From Chlamydiota bacterium (GTDB lineage: Bacteria; Chlamydiota; Chlamydiia; Chlamydiales; Waddliaceae): DNA of 8,835 nucleotides. Both the position numbers and the translations under genes were made by a program. Below are positions 1-6,693 of the stretch, piece by piece. Each line of letters opens with the position of its first letter. Position 1 is the first letter of the stretch. The stretch is taken from contig JAAKFP010000076.1 in NCBI GenBank assembly GCA_011065005.1, positions 1 to 8,835 on the forward strand. Reading direction: 5' to 3'. The notes beneath the pieces were generated by a model. The model worked only from the letters and a program-made list of their open reading frames with translations. It was not told the DNA's origin and did no database searches.

Positions 1-1
1 G

Positions 2-142
2 CCAGGGTATATAATTGAGCACGCTGTGAAAGGAATGATGCCCAAAACAAGGTTAGGACGTGCACAGATGAAGAGATTACGTATTTATTCAGGACCTGAA
101 CATAGTATGGCTGCACAAAAGCCTATTCAAGCAAACATTTAA
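2..142 (+). CDS. rplM: 50S ribosomal protein L13, C-terminal part (5' end outside window)
   Basis: Only the last 46 codons and the TAA stop are in the window. The visible peptide contains [19 protein letters not shown] followed by [13 protein letters not shown], the characteristic end of L13, where the family usually reads AVKGMLPKNRLGR and then Y.G..HPH.AQKP. L13 is an early-assembling protein of the large ribosomal subunit. It is followed 17 bases later by rpsI, the near-universal rplM-rpsI pair, so the two are almost certainly cotranscribed from a promoter left of the window. Nothing is unusual in the visible part. Confidence 0.95.
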   Translation, partial: PGYIIEHAVKGMMPKTRLGRAQMKRLRIYSGPEHSMAAQKPIQANI

Positions 143-145
143 GTA

Positions 146-153
146 GAGAGAGG
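146..153 (+). promoter_or_regulatory. Ribosome binding site of rpsI
   Basis: GAGAGAGG lies 6 bases before a GTG codon at 160..162. It sits between the rplM stop and this GTG, and it fixes GTG as the rpsI start because the protein beginning there matches the full S9 N-terminus. Confidence 0.7.
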
Positions 154-159
154 TATTAC

Positions 160-546
160 GTGGAAGAAAAAGTAGCCACAGGAAGAAGAAAAAGGGCAGT
201 AGCCTCTGTCAGACTGAGAGAAGGCTCTGGAAAAATTAATATCAATGGAAGAGAACTTCAAGATTATCTTCCTTCCAAGATCCAGCAAGAAACCATCTTT
301 GCCCCCTTTGAGAAATTGGGCGGCAGTGGGCGATATGATCTCATCATCCGCGTTAAAGGAGGAGGGATCGAAGGGCAGGTCATTGCTATCCGTTTAGGTA
401 TCGCTAGAGCTTTGGTCAAAGAAGATGACACCCTTCAATCCGATTTTAAAGAGAAAGGGTATCTTACTCGCGACCCACGGAAGAAAGAGCGTAAGAAGTA
501 TGGCCTTGCCGGCGCTCGGAAGAAATTCCAATTCTCCAAGCGTTAA
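160..546 (+). CDS. rpsI: 30S ribosomal protein S9
   Basis: Complete 128-residue S9, a protein of the small-subunit head whose C-terminal tail reaches the P-site tRNA. The visible hallmarks are [14 protein letters not shown] at residues 6-19, the VKGGGIEGQ loop near 65-73, the GIARAL segment near 80-85, [14 protein letters not shown] near 103-116 and the invariant end FQFSKR, with its terminal arginine. Translation starts at GTG, supported by a purine-rich ribosome binding site 6 bases upstream. It follows rplM closely on the same strand. The wording of the central and C-terminal parts resembles chlamydial S9 as I remember it, and this is the main taxonomic clue in the window. There is no obvious T-tract terminator behind it. 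The first structure downstream is a palindrome at 582..606. Confidence 0.97.
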   Translation: MEEKVATGRRKRAVASVRLREGSGKININGRELQDYLPSKIQQETIFAPFEKLGGSGRYDLIIRVKGGGIEGQVIAIRLGIARALVKEDDTLQSDFKEKGYLTRDPRKKERKKYGLAGARKKFQFSKR

Positions 547-560
547 TCTCCTTTTTGAAT

Positions 561-616
561 TTTGAAATTAACCACAGATTCACACAGATTAAACTTTAAT
601 CTGTGTCTGTCTGTGC
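561..616. repeat. CACAGAT-family intergenic repeat with a perfect palindrome (left copy)
   Basis: The segment opens with TTAACCACAGATTCACACAG and contains a perfect inverted repeat: ACACAGATTAAA at 582..593 and its reverse complement at 595..606, separated by one base. It then continues as CTGTCTGTG. Bases 561..589 match 8648..8676 at 26 of 29 positions, so this is a dispersed family with a copy near each end of the window. The hairpin could act on the rpsI mRNA 3' end, but no run of T follows it, so I do not call it a rho-independent terminator. I see no coding potential. Confidence 0.75.
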
Positions 617-618
617 TT

Positions 619-927
619 GTAAGCGTTCAGACCCTGCTTAATAACCGCGAAGATCGCGAAGAGTTGGGAGTACGGGGACTAGTCACCGTTTTGTTGGTGA
701 CATTCGTGGACATCTGCACCAAAACCATCGACAAGTCGATGGATAACAAAACGGTGACAAGTTCCCGTACTCCCAAATTTATTGCTAACCATAAATCAGG
801 GTACGCGTTTTTGTGATGAACCCCATCTTTGGCCAGCTTTTTCTTGTTCTTTAATAGAATAATCTTCGCGTGTTCTTCGCTTCCTTCGCGATCTTCGCGG
901 TAATTGAGTCGAGGCCTGAACGGTTAC
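619..927. repeat. Nested inverted-repeat element between rpsI and yqgE
   Basis: This accounts for most of the 382-base gene-free stretch. The outer ends are related in inverted orientation: GTAAGCGTTCAG at 619..630 and CTGAACGGTTAC at 916..927 pair with one mismatch. Inside them is an exact 18-base inverted pair, ACCGCGAAGATCGCGAAG at 644..661 and its reverse complement at 884..901. The right copy continues as a longer CTTCGCG-rich repeat (861..901), while the left copy is cut short at 661, where the inner palindrome 664..776 begins. The right end stops one base short of the yqgE stop codon. No convincing protein is encoded on either strand. Whether it is a non-autonomous mobile element or accreted repeats cannot be decided from one copy. 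Confidence 0.7.
664..776. repeat. Inner long-stem palindrome with two loop hairpins (MITE-like or structured RNA)
   Basis: The 32-base arms at 664..695 and 745..776 are inverted copies with 30 of 32 positions pairing. Each arm begins TTGGGAGTACGGG and contains GTCACCGTTTTGTT on its own strand. The 49-base interior holds a second perfect hairpin, CCATCGAC (725..732) with GTCGATGG (735..742). It also holds a weaker GGTG (696..699) to CACC (717..720) pairing. The fold would be a three-way junction on a long stem, readable from either strand. It could be a small palindromic insertion, a bidirectional transcription block between the converging rpsI and yqgE genes, or a small RNA. The sequence does not choose between these. 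Confidence 0.65.
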
Positions 928-928
928 A

Positions 929-1498
929 TCAATTCCAGGAAAGGTCTTCGGGAATCATCGAAAGGGTGGCGTATTTTCCGCCCATACGACGGAGAATGGT
1001 CTGCCAAAGCTTTTCGGATGGAACATCAAAAATGAGCTCTTGCGATGCAGGGTAGAGATACCATCCACCGTCGAGAAACTCTCTTTCTAGCTGTCCAGCA
1101 CCCCATCCAGAATACCCAAAGCATAGATGCACTGAGGGGCCCTTGGGATTGGTAATCGCTTCTTGTAAAAATTGCAGGTCGCCCCCGAGGTATACCCCAT
1201 CGCAGATCTGCAGGGTTTGTTGTGGAATCTTGTCAGAGGTGTGAAGTAGCATCATTTGATTGGTTTGGACAGGCCCCCCTGTGCGGATGCCTACTCGAGG
1301 GTTTGTCAGTTTGTCCATGTTGAGAATTTCTTCCGGCAGTTCTAAGTCTAAACTTTTGTTGATCACTATACCGAAAGAGCCCTTAGGATTGTGTTCACAG
1401 ATCAGTAGCACCCCACGGAAAAATATGCCTGTTTCAATATCGGGGGTTGCAATCATAAATGTTCCTTTTTGAATTTGTGAGTAGGGTACATTTTCCAT
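929..1498 (-). CDS. yqgE: YqgE/AlgH family protein (UPF0301)
   Basis: 189 residues, the normal size for this family (about 185-190). The family signatures are all present: [11 protein letters not shown] at residues 11-21, [22 protein letters not shown] at 27-48, GGPV at 74-77, and [16 protein letters not shown] followed by GGW at 126-146. There is no signal peptide or membrane segment, so it is expected to be cytoplasmic. The biochemical function is not established. The AlgH name comes from an effect on alginate regulation in Pseudomonas and should not be read as a role here. It starts at ATG with only a weak AGGT 7 bases upstream, 49 bases after the MCE gene, so it is probably the last gene of the mla unit. 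Its stop codon abuts the nested repeat 619..927, yet the C-terminus (EDLSWN) looks intact. Confidence 0.93.
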   Translation of the reverse strand: MENVPYSQIQKGTFMIATPDIETGIFFRGVLLICEHNPKGSFGIVINKSLDLELPEEILNMDKLTNPRVGIRTGGPVQTNQMMLLHTSDKIPQQTLQICDGVYLGGDLQFLQEAITNPKGPSVHLCFGYSGWGAGQLEREFLDGGWYLYPASQELIFDVPSEKLWQTILRRMGGKYATLSMIPEDLSWN

Positions 1499-1547
1499 TG
1501 GCTTACCTAATGCTGAATAATTTCAATCTTCTTGGATTCCTGTTTAT

Positions 1548-2660
1548 TTACCTTGTTGCACTGAGTTCTGTCTTTTGTACTTCATCTTCTACGAGCTGAA
1601 TATTGTACATTTTTAGTGCTTCCTCCAGACCTTCCACGCGGCGCATTAATTCAGCGAACACTTTTTTGAATTCTCTGTCCTCCATGATATAAGGATAGTT
1701 CTCCGATTTATCTAATACCACACCGACTCGAGAAAGTGATGTAGAGATTTGATTGACTTCATCATTAAAGAAATTGCGAAATTCTTGTGGGGTTCTTAAC
1801 TTTTGCAGGAGGTTCATTCTTCTGGCGCGAAGCCTTTGCCATCCTTTATCTAGATGAAACAAGATGCCATAGTGGTTGATGTCATCAAGGGCGGTCTCTC
1901 CTTTACTAAGGATGGAGGTGGTACGGAGGTAGAGGTCGTCGTTAGAAACGAGTTTGCCTAGGGTCCCTTCACCCTCTATGATGTTTTCTGTGATATCACG
2001 GGTATTAGCTGAGATGTCTGTTATGTTGTTGATGGTGTCTTCGACATTATCCCAGGATTCGGCTAGACGTGTGGAAATGTCGCTTATGTTTTCCGCTGTA
2101 TTGGCTAAGTTTTCCCATAGATGTCGATCTCGCAGCTCTTGTAGTGTTTCTGTGATAAGATTTAGAGCTTCGTCAAACTTGTCGGCAACTTCCTTGAGCT
2201 CTTTGAAGGTTTCTTCAACAGAACCCGCTTGATCTGCATAGAGGATCTCGTCATTGACGATGCGTATTTCTAGACCGGTTTCTGCGGGTTCGGGGTCGAT
2301 GGATATCGATTTCTCCCCAAGGAGACCAGAAGTTCGGAGAGAAATACGATCTGTGTTGTAGATTTTCACCCCGGTATCGACAGCAAGTTCTAATTCATAA
2401 ACATAGATATCCCCTTTGTGTTCTGTTCTTCCCGTTCGCACTTCTTCTAATTCATTGATGGTGGCAACTTCTCCTACGGGTTTTCCAGCAAATACGACGC
2501 GGGTTCCGATATTTACTTTATCAATATCGGTGAAACGTACGCGTAGGGTTTGGCCCTCGTCTCCAATGTAAGGGTGTAGGAAAAAGAGCATGAAGATGAT
2601 AATCCCCAATGCGGATACGACGAAAATACCGATGAGGAAATTTTTCAATTGATCGGCCAT
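1548..2660 (-). CDS. mlaD: MlaD-like MCE domain protein, substrate-binding subunit of a lipid ABC transporter
   Basis: 370 residues. An N-terminal membrane anchor spans about residues 7-29. A single MCE domain follows (about 37-122), with the typical VRFTDIDKVNIGTRVVFAGKPVGEV opening at 41-65 and the closing GLLGEKSISI at 112-121. From about 145 to 360 the protein is predicted helical and rich in E, D, N and L, probably coiled coil, with the GEGTLGKL turn at 230-237 seen in many long MCE proteins. In the E. coli Mla system, hexameric MlaD sits on the MlaFE complex and passes phospholipids through a central pore. This protein is about twice as long as E. coli MlaD (about 180 residues), so the helical tail may form an extended periplasmic tube or docking stalk (inference). 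The start is an ATG 3 bases after the mlaF stop, with a strong AAGAGGAG 10 bases upstream. Confidence 0.9.
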   Translation of the reverse strand: MADQLKNFLIGIFVVSALGIIIFMLFFLHPYIGDEGQTLRVRFTDIDKVNIGTRVVFAGKPVGEVATINELEEVRTGRTEHKGDIYVYELELAVDTGVKIYNTDRISLRTSGLLGEKSISIDPEPAETGLEIRIVNDEILYADQAGSVEETFKELKEVADKFDEALNLITETLQELRDRHLWENLANTAENISDISTRLAESWDNVEDTINNITDISANTRDITENIIEGEGTLGKLVSNDDLYLRTTSILSKGETALDDINHYGILFHLDKGWQRLRARRMNLLQKLRTPQEFRNFFNDEVNQISTSLSRVGVVLDKSENYPYIMEDREFKKVFAELMRRVEGLEEALKMYNIQLVEDEVQKTELSATR

Positions 2661-2663
2661 AAT

Positions 2664-3461
2664 CTAGTGACTCCTCTTATTGTGACCACTTTTGGTTTCT
2701 TCAGTGATTGTTGAGTTTTCGAGAAATTGTTTTAGTATGGGATCGTCAATGTGGAGAAAATCTTCTTTGGTGGCGATATGAGCTATTTTTCCGTCATAAT
2801 GAAATGCGAGACGATCTCCGATTTCTAACGCAGATTTTACGTCGTGCGTAACGACGATGCTTGTAGCTTCCAAATCTTCCTGTGTTTTATTGATCAGTTT
2901 GTTGATTTGCGTTGCTGTAATGGGATCAAGACCTGTTGTTGGCTCATCGTAAAGCACAATTTTGGGTCTGTATACGATCAATCTAGCAATGGCAGCTCTT
3001 TTTTTCATCCCCCCGGAAAGATCAGAAGGCATTTTCTCTTGGGTTCCGGCTAGGTTTACCATCTCCAATGCTTCATCAACGCGATCTTGAATTTCTTTTT
3101 CTGATAGATAACTTTCGTGCTGTCGAAGGTAGAAGGCTGTATTTTCGGCGACGTTCATCGAATCAAATAGAGCAGCTCCCTGGAAAAGCATTCCCATCCG
3201 TTTTGTTTCTTTGTCCCGTTCTTTTTGAGACAGCTTGGAGATGATTTTATTATGAACTTTGACATATCCTTTGTCGGGGAATTCGATTCCAAGAATTTGG
3301 CGGAGGAGGACGCTTTTTCCTACTCCGGAGCGACCGAGGATAACGACAGTTTCTCCTTCTTCTACAGCAATGTTTAGTCCTGTAAGAACCTGAAGATCGC
3401 CATAGGCTTTCCATAAGTCGTGAGCTTCAATGATGATAGGTTTGTTTTGTTTTTCTGCCAT
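2664..3461 (-). CDS. mlaF: MlaF-like ABC transporter ATP-binding protein
   Basis: 265 residues from the chosen ATG, the usual size for MlaF. All ABC ATPase motifs are visible: Walker A GRSGVGKS at 43-50, Q-loop glutamine in LFQGAALFD near 94, signature LSGGM at 148-152, Walker B IVLYDEP at 168-174 with the catalytic glutamate at 173, D-loop TGLD at 176-179 and switch histidine in VVTHD at 206. The signature LSGGMKKR is typical of the Mla/TGD subgroup. It should power lipid movement by the MlaE permease at the cytoplasmic face. A GTG five codons upstream (3474..3476) is in frame, but it lies inside the AGGTGG (3473..3478) that makes a plausible ribosome binding site for the ATG, so the ATG is preferred. 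It begins 5 bases after the mlaE stop. Confidence 0.95.
   Translation of the reverse strand: MAEKQNKPIIIEAHDLWKAYGDLQVLTGLNIAVEEGETVVILGRSGVGKSVLLRQILGIEFPDKGYVKVHNKIISKLSQKERDKETKRMGMLFQGAALFDSMNVAENTAFYLRQHESYLSEKEIQDRVDEALEMVNLAGTQEKMPSDLSGGMKKRAAIARLIVYRPKIVLYDEPTTGLDPITATQINKLINKTQEDLEATSIVVTHDVKSALEIGDRLAFHYDGKIAHIATKEDFLHIDDPILKQFLENSTITEETKSGHNKRSH
2671..2678 (-). promoter_or_regulatory. Ribosome binding site of the MCE gene
   Basis: Read on the minus strand, AAGAGGAG ends 10 bases before the ATG at 2660..2658. It lies within the last codons of mlaF, so the two genes are likely translationally coupled. It is the strongest Shine-Dalgarno match seen in the minus-strand gene series. Confidence 0.6.
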
Positions 3462-3466
3462 GAGGT

Positions 3467-4261
3467 TCAAAACCACCTATCTATGATGCTTGAGATGTAC
3501 TCATTCGATTCGTTTAGGCACATGGTTAATAAGAAGTTGCTGAGTAGGATTACAGAATAACACACAACAACGCTATTTGTTGTCGCTCTACCCACACCAG
3601 CAGCACCTCCTTTGGTAGTCAATCCTCTATAACAGGATATCGTAACGATAGCAATTCCGAAGAAGGTAGCTTTGACAAGTCCACTGAATATATCAAAGGT
3701 AGTAATGTGCGGGGCGCGGAGAGGATCGATAAAGTCGATAGGAGACATATTGTAGAAGTATACAGCTATGATGTATCCCCCAAAGATTCCCATTAAGCAG
3801 CTAAAAATGGTCAGAAGGGGTAATACGATGGTTCCGGCAATGAATCTGGGGGCGATAAGATATCGTAAGGGGTGTACTGTCATGGACCTCAGGGCGTCGA
3901 TCTGTTCGGTCACGCGCATGGTTCCTAGCTCTGCGCACATGGCGGCGCCGACACGCCCTGTGACCATGAAGGCTGTGAGAACCGGCCCCAATTCGACAAT
4001 CATAGCTTTGGCGACCATGAGTCCGGTGGCGCTTTCAAGGCCCATATCTGAAAGTTGGAAAAACGATTGGGCTGCTAGTACCATCCCTGTGGAGAAACCG
4101 GTGAAAGCGACAATCGGAGTTGATAGAACGCCAATTTCAAACATCTGATTTCTGATGAGAGAAAGCTGGGGTGGGCGTTTGATCGTAACCCAAAACACGT
4201 TGAGCATGAGTACGATGTAATCGCCGAGAGTTTCGATCATATTTCGTAGTGTTTTCGTCAT
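3467..4261 (-). CDS. mlaE: MlaE-like lipid ABC transporter permease
   Basis: 264 residues, the normal length for MlaE/TGD1 permeases. The family core is clear: a hydrophobic N-terminal half, FTGFSTGMVLAAQ at about 53-65, then ELGPVLTAFMVTGRVGAA at 90-107 and ELGTMRVTEQIDALRSM at 111-127. Further hydrophobic segments lie near 142-168, 192-210 and 230-248. In the characterised E. coli complex, MlaE is a dimer whose elbow helices hold the MlaD ring, and it exchanges phospholipid between the inner membrane and the MCE channel. There is no STAS domain at the N-terminus. It follows the tamB-like gene by 73 bases containing a good promoter. No clear ribosome binding site precedes the ATG. The bases there are T-rich, so initiation may be weak or leader-dependent. 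Confidence 0.93.
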   Translation of the reverse strand: MTKTLRNMIETLGDYIVLMLNVFWVTIKRPPQLSLIRNQMFEIGVLSTPIVAFTGFSTGMVLAAQSFFQLSDMGLESATGLMVAKAMIVELGPVLTAFMVTGRVGAAMCAELGTMRVTEQIDALRSMTVHPLRYLIAPRFIAGTIVLPLLTIFSCLMGIFGGYIIAVYFYNMSPIDFIDPLRAPHITTFDIFSGLVKATFFGIAIVTISCYRGLTTKGGAAGVGRATTNSVVVCYSVILLSNFLLTMCLNESNEYISSIIDRWF

Positions 4262-4301
4262 TGAGCTATAGCGACATAAAAAAATTTAGTACTAATTCCA
4301 C

Positions 4302-4330
4302 AATATAATGTACTATATACATTAGGTCAA
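4302..4330 (-). promoter_or_regulatory. Predicted sigma70-type promoter for mlaEFD-yqgE
   Basis: On the minus strand, TTGACC (4330..4325) and TATATT (4307..4302) each match their consensus at 5 of 6 positions. They are separated by an ideal 17-base AT-rich spacer. The -35 box starts 5 bases after the tamB-like stop codon. The expected start of transcription, near 4295, would leave a leader of about 33 bases before the mlaE ATG at 4261. The site is called from consensus only. An AT-rich gap can produce a chance match, but the position in the only sizeable gap between the two lipid-transport modules supports it. Confidence 0.6.
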
Positions 4331-4334
4331 ATGC

Positions 4335-6689
4335 TCAATAATCCTTTTTCCAAAGGAGATTTACCTGCCCTTTGGAATCGTCGTCAACTTCAGCTTGAAA
4401 TGTGATATATTTACTCAATGAGGTCTCGATGCTTACACAGTTAACATCGGTCATTTGGTTGCTATTGCTGGCTTTATGAGTGCTTTTTCTTCTATTGCGA
4501 GAGTAGGACACATAAGTTCCTTCGGAAAGGTATTTTCCAATTTTGAGAGAGACGCCATCATCGTCTTCTCCAGGGGATCCCCCGATCTCTATGCGATCCA
4601 GGCCTAGGGTATCTCCTATGCGGGTCATGATATCTGGACCATCGTTACTAGCTGTAGATAGTTTCGTAACAGACTGATTTAACTGAGTTCCTTGAAAGGG
4701 AGAGATCTCAGAAGCACCTTTGTTGAACAAAATCCAGGACAGAATTTCTCTTTGGGGCATAGGAGGGGTTGATCGGAAGGAGATGCTCGGGTTGCGAGGG
4801 GGTCCTTTGACGATGGCTTCTACTGTGATTCTGTCGATATCCATCTCCGCTATGACATATAGTGTCGCTTTTTTGTCTGGATCACCGGCTAAGGTGTAGG
4901 TTCCTTTGTTGATTTTGAATGCTTTTCCTCGGAACAGGTATTTCCCTTCAATAATTTTAAATTCGCCGTGCACTAAGGGGGAGGCGGGGGTTCCCTTAAT
5001 TTCAGCTTCCCCTTTCCATTCAGAACTTAAACCTCGCCCCTTGACTTTTGCTTTTCCGGGAACATTCAGTTTAACGTCGAGATTTAGAGGCCAGACAGGG
5101 GAGTTCTTGCGGAAGCTTGTTGGGGGTTTCTCGCCATCAGGAAGATTGATGTAGGTGATGTCAATGGTGTCCTTGATAGCGGAGATTTTTTCAGGAAGGT
5201 GAAATGATGCAGAATGTGTAGTTACTGTTCCCTTCAGTGTAGGGCTGGATACAGGTCCGGTGAGGGTGAGTTCACCGCTGGCAGTGGCTCTAATGTTGTC
5301 AAGATGAACAACGGCAGCTTTTTTTATTCGAAGGGCGATATCCAGTGGGAAGCTCTTTTCTCGATCAAGAAGCAACGTTCCGTTTGCTGAGAACTTTCCT
5401 CCATTTCCATCTCCGGCTTCGATTTTTTTCAAAGTCAATTTCTGGAGATTTCCTTCTATTGTCGCATTGATATTTGTGAAGATAGTTCCAAACTCTACGC
5501 TTTCTAAGATTCCATTGGTGAGTTCAGCTATCCCTTTGATCCCTTCGGTGGAAATGGCTACGTCGATGTCGACTTGTCCAGAAGCATTTCCCAGATCAAA
5601 GGCAAGAAATTGCGAAAGCTCTTCTAGGTTGGACGTTAGCCTCAGGTGAGAGGGAATTGGACCTAATGCCTCATCCCAAAAGATGTCGCCAGAAAACCGG
5701 TGGTGTTCCTGCTCCGTGAGAAAAGAGAGGTCGAGGCGGCCTTTTAATCCTTGCTCGGTATGGCGTGAGCGAACTTTTGCGGATACGTTGGTAAACATAT
5801 TACCCCCATAATCGATGAAGTCGCTTTCCAGATTGAGATCTATTTCTGGAGACCAAATGTTCCCAAGGATTTTGCCTCCACCATGAAATTGTCCCGTTGC
5901 TGGAAGTTGTTCCGATAGGTCTGAGGAGCTGATGATGAGAGAAGACTCTGTTATTATTCCATCCGTTGTGAGGGAGAGGTTTCCGTCCATAGTAAAGAGA
6001 CCGTAGGAGGCGTGCAATTGGGGAATTCGACACAGAGACTCCTGAGTAAGCAGGAAGTCTGCGGCAAGAGAGAACTCCGTACCGGAATTGAGTTGAAGGG
6101 TGCCTTTCCCTTTATCGTAGGAGATTTCAGCTTCTAACCAGGTCTTAGGGGCTTTTTTTGTATTTAGCGCAAACTTTGCCCAGGCTAGCGAGTCTTCCGG
6201 TTTGAGGGATAGAGTTCCTTTGATTTCAATTGGAGAGTTGCGGTTAGAGAATTTTTCACCTTCGATGATGAGGTCGTGGATTTCGAATTCATCGATTAAT
6301 ACTTCGTACGGAATTTTTTCCAGAGTATAGAGACCTACCTGATTTTTGGAGTCCTCAGGAATTTGCAGCAGTTTTATTCCTTCGATATTCAATGAGGAAA
6401 AGTGTGCATGGCCTTCCCAAAATGCTATGGGGTAGATTCCAAAGTAGATATGGTCGATTTTGAGTAGAGGCCGGTCATGATCAAACACCGTTACCTCGCG
6501 GGCACTCATCTGAAAGGAGGGGAAGAGGTGGATCTCTCCAATTTCCACTTTATATCCGGTTTCCAGTTCGACGCGTTTGATGAGGGTTTTTTTTGCGTAG
6601 TTTTTGATAGCTTTTGTTTGTAGCAGGGCGCCAAAAGCGAGAAAGAGAACAACGAGAGTAATAATTAGATTACGAAATGTTTTTTTCAT
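4335..6689 (-). CDS. tamB: TamB-like translocation and assembly module protein (AsmA-like, DUF490 C-terminus)
   Basis: 784 residues. The N-terminus is a signal anchor: a basic start, MKKTFRN, then a hydrophobic segment at about 7-26. An AsmA-like opening follows, with VELETGYKVEIGEIHLFPSFQMSAREV near 40-66. The middle is repetitive beta-rich sequence (many GxLxL and SPxLxG motifs) as expected of the lipid-bridge fold. The C-terminal TamB domain carries REILSWILF at 647-655, LGLDRIEIGG at 695-704, GKYLSEGTYVSYS at 718-730 and the terminal NLLWKKDY. TamB spans the periplasm from the inner membrane and docks on TamA. AsmA-like proteins are implicated in phospholipid transport to the outer membrane. 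At 784 residues it is much shorter than E. coli TamB (about 1260). Both ends look complete, so I read it as a compact form, not a truncation. Its ATG lies 4 bases after the tamA stop, implying coupling. Confidence 0.88.
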   Translation of the reverse strand: MKKTFRNLIITLVVLFLAFGALLQTKAIKNYAKKTLIKRVELETGYKVEIGEIHLFPSFQMSAREVTVFDHDRPLLKIDHIYFGIYPIAFWEGHAHFSSLNIEGIKLLQIPEDSKNQVGLYTLEKIPYEVLIDEFEIHDLIIEGEKFSNRNSPIEIKGTLSLKPEDSLAWAKFALNTKKAPKTWLEAEISYDKGKGTLQLNSGTEFSLAADFLLTQESLCRIPQLHASYGLFTMDGNLSLTTDGIITESSLIISSSDLSEQLPATGQFHGGGKILGNIWSPEIDLNLESDFIDYGGNMFTNVSAKVRSRHTEQGLKGRLDLSFLTEQEHHRFSGDIFWDEALGPIPSHLRLTSNLEELSQFLAFDLGNASGQVDIDVAISTEGIKGIAELTNGILESVEFGTIFTNINATIEGNLQKLTLKKIEAGDGNGGKFSANGTLLLDREKSFPLDIALRIKKAAVVHLDNIRATASGELTLTGPVSSPTLKGTVTTHSASFHLPEKISAIKDTIDITYINLPDGEKPPTSFRKNSPVWPLNLDVKLNVPGKAKVKGRGLSSEWKGEAEIKGTPASPLVHGEFKIIEGKYLFRGKAFKINKGTYTLAGDPDKKATLYVIAEMDIDRITVEAIVKGPPRNPSISFRSTPPMPQREILSWILFNKGASEISPFQGTQLNQSVTKLSTASNDGPDIMTRIGDTLGLDRIEIGGSPGEDDDGVSLKIGKYLSEGTYVSYSRNRRKSTHKASNSNQMTDVNCVSIETSLSKYITFQAEVDDDSKGQVNLLWKKDY

Positions 6690-6693
6690 CTCA

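Noticed and set aside
582..606. Rho-independent terminator of rpsI
   Set aside because: The palindrome is perfect but AT-rich at its centre and is followed by CTGTCTGTG, not a T run, so the terminator signature is incomplete.
562..816. Open frame of 84 codons on the plus strand across the rpsI-yqgE gap
   Set aside because: It runs through the CACAGAT repeat and both arms of the palindrome, has no ribosome binding site and its composition follows the repeats. Not a gene.
1954..2232. Plus-strand open frames inside the mla and tam genes (for example 1954..2232, 3768..4148, 7582..7968)
   Set aside because: They lie wholly within strongly recognised minus-strand genes and show no family motifs of their own; they are antisense shadows.
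3462..3476. GTG start for the ATPase gene, five codons upstream
   Set aside because: The GTG is embedded in the AGGTGG that best serves as ribosome binding site of the ATG at 3461, and it would overlap the permease stop.
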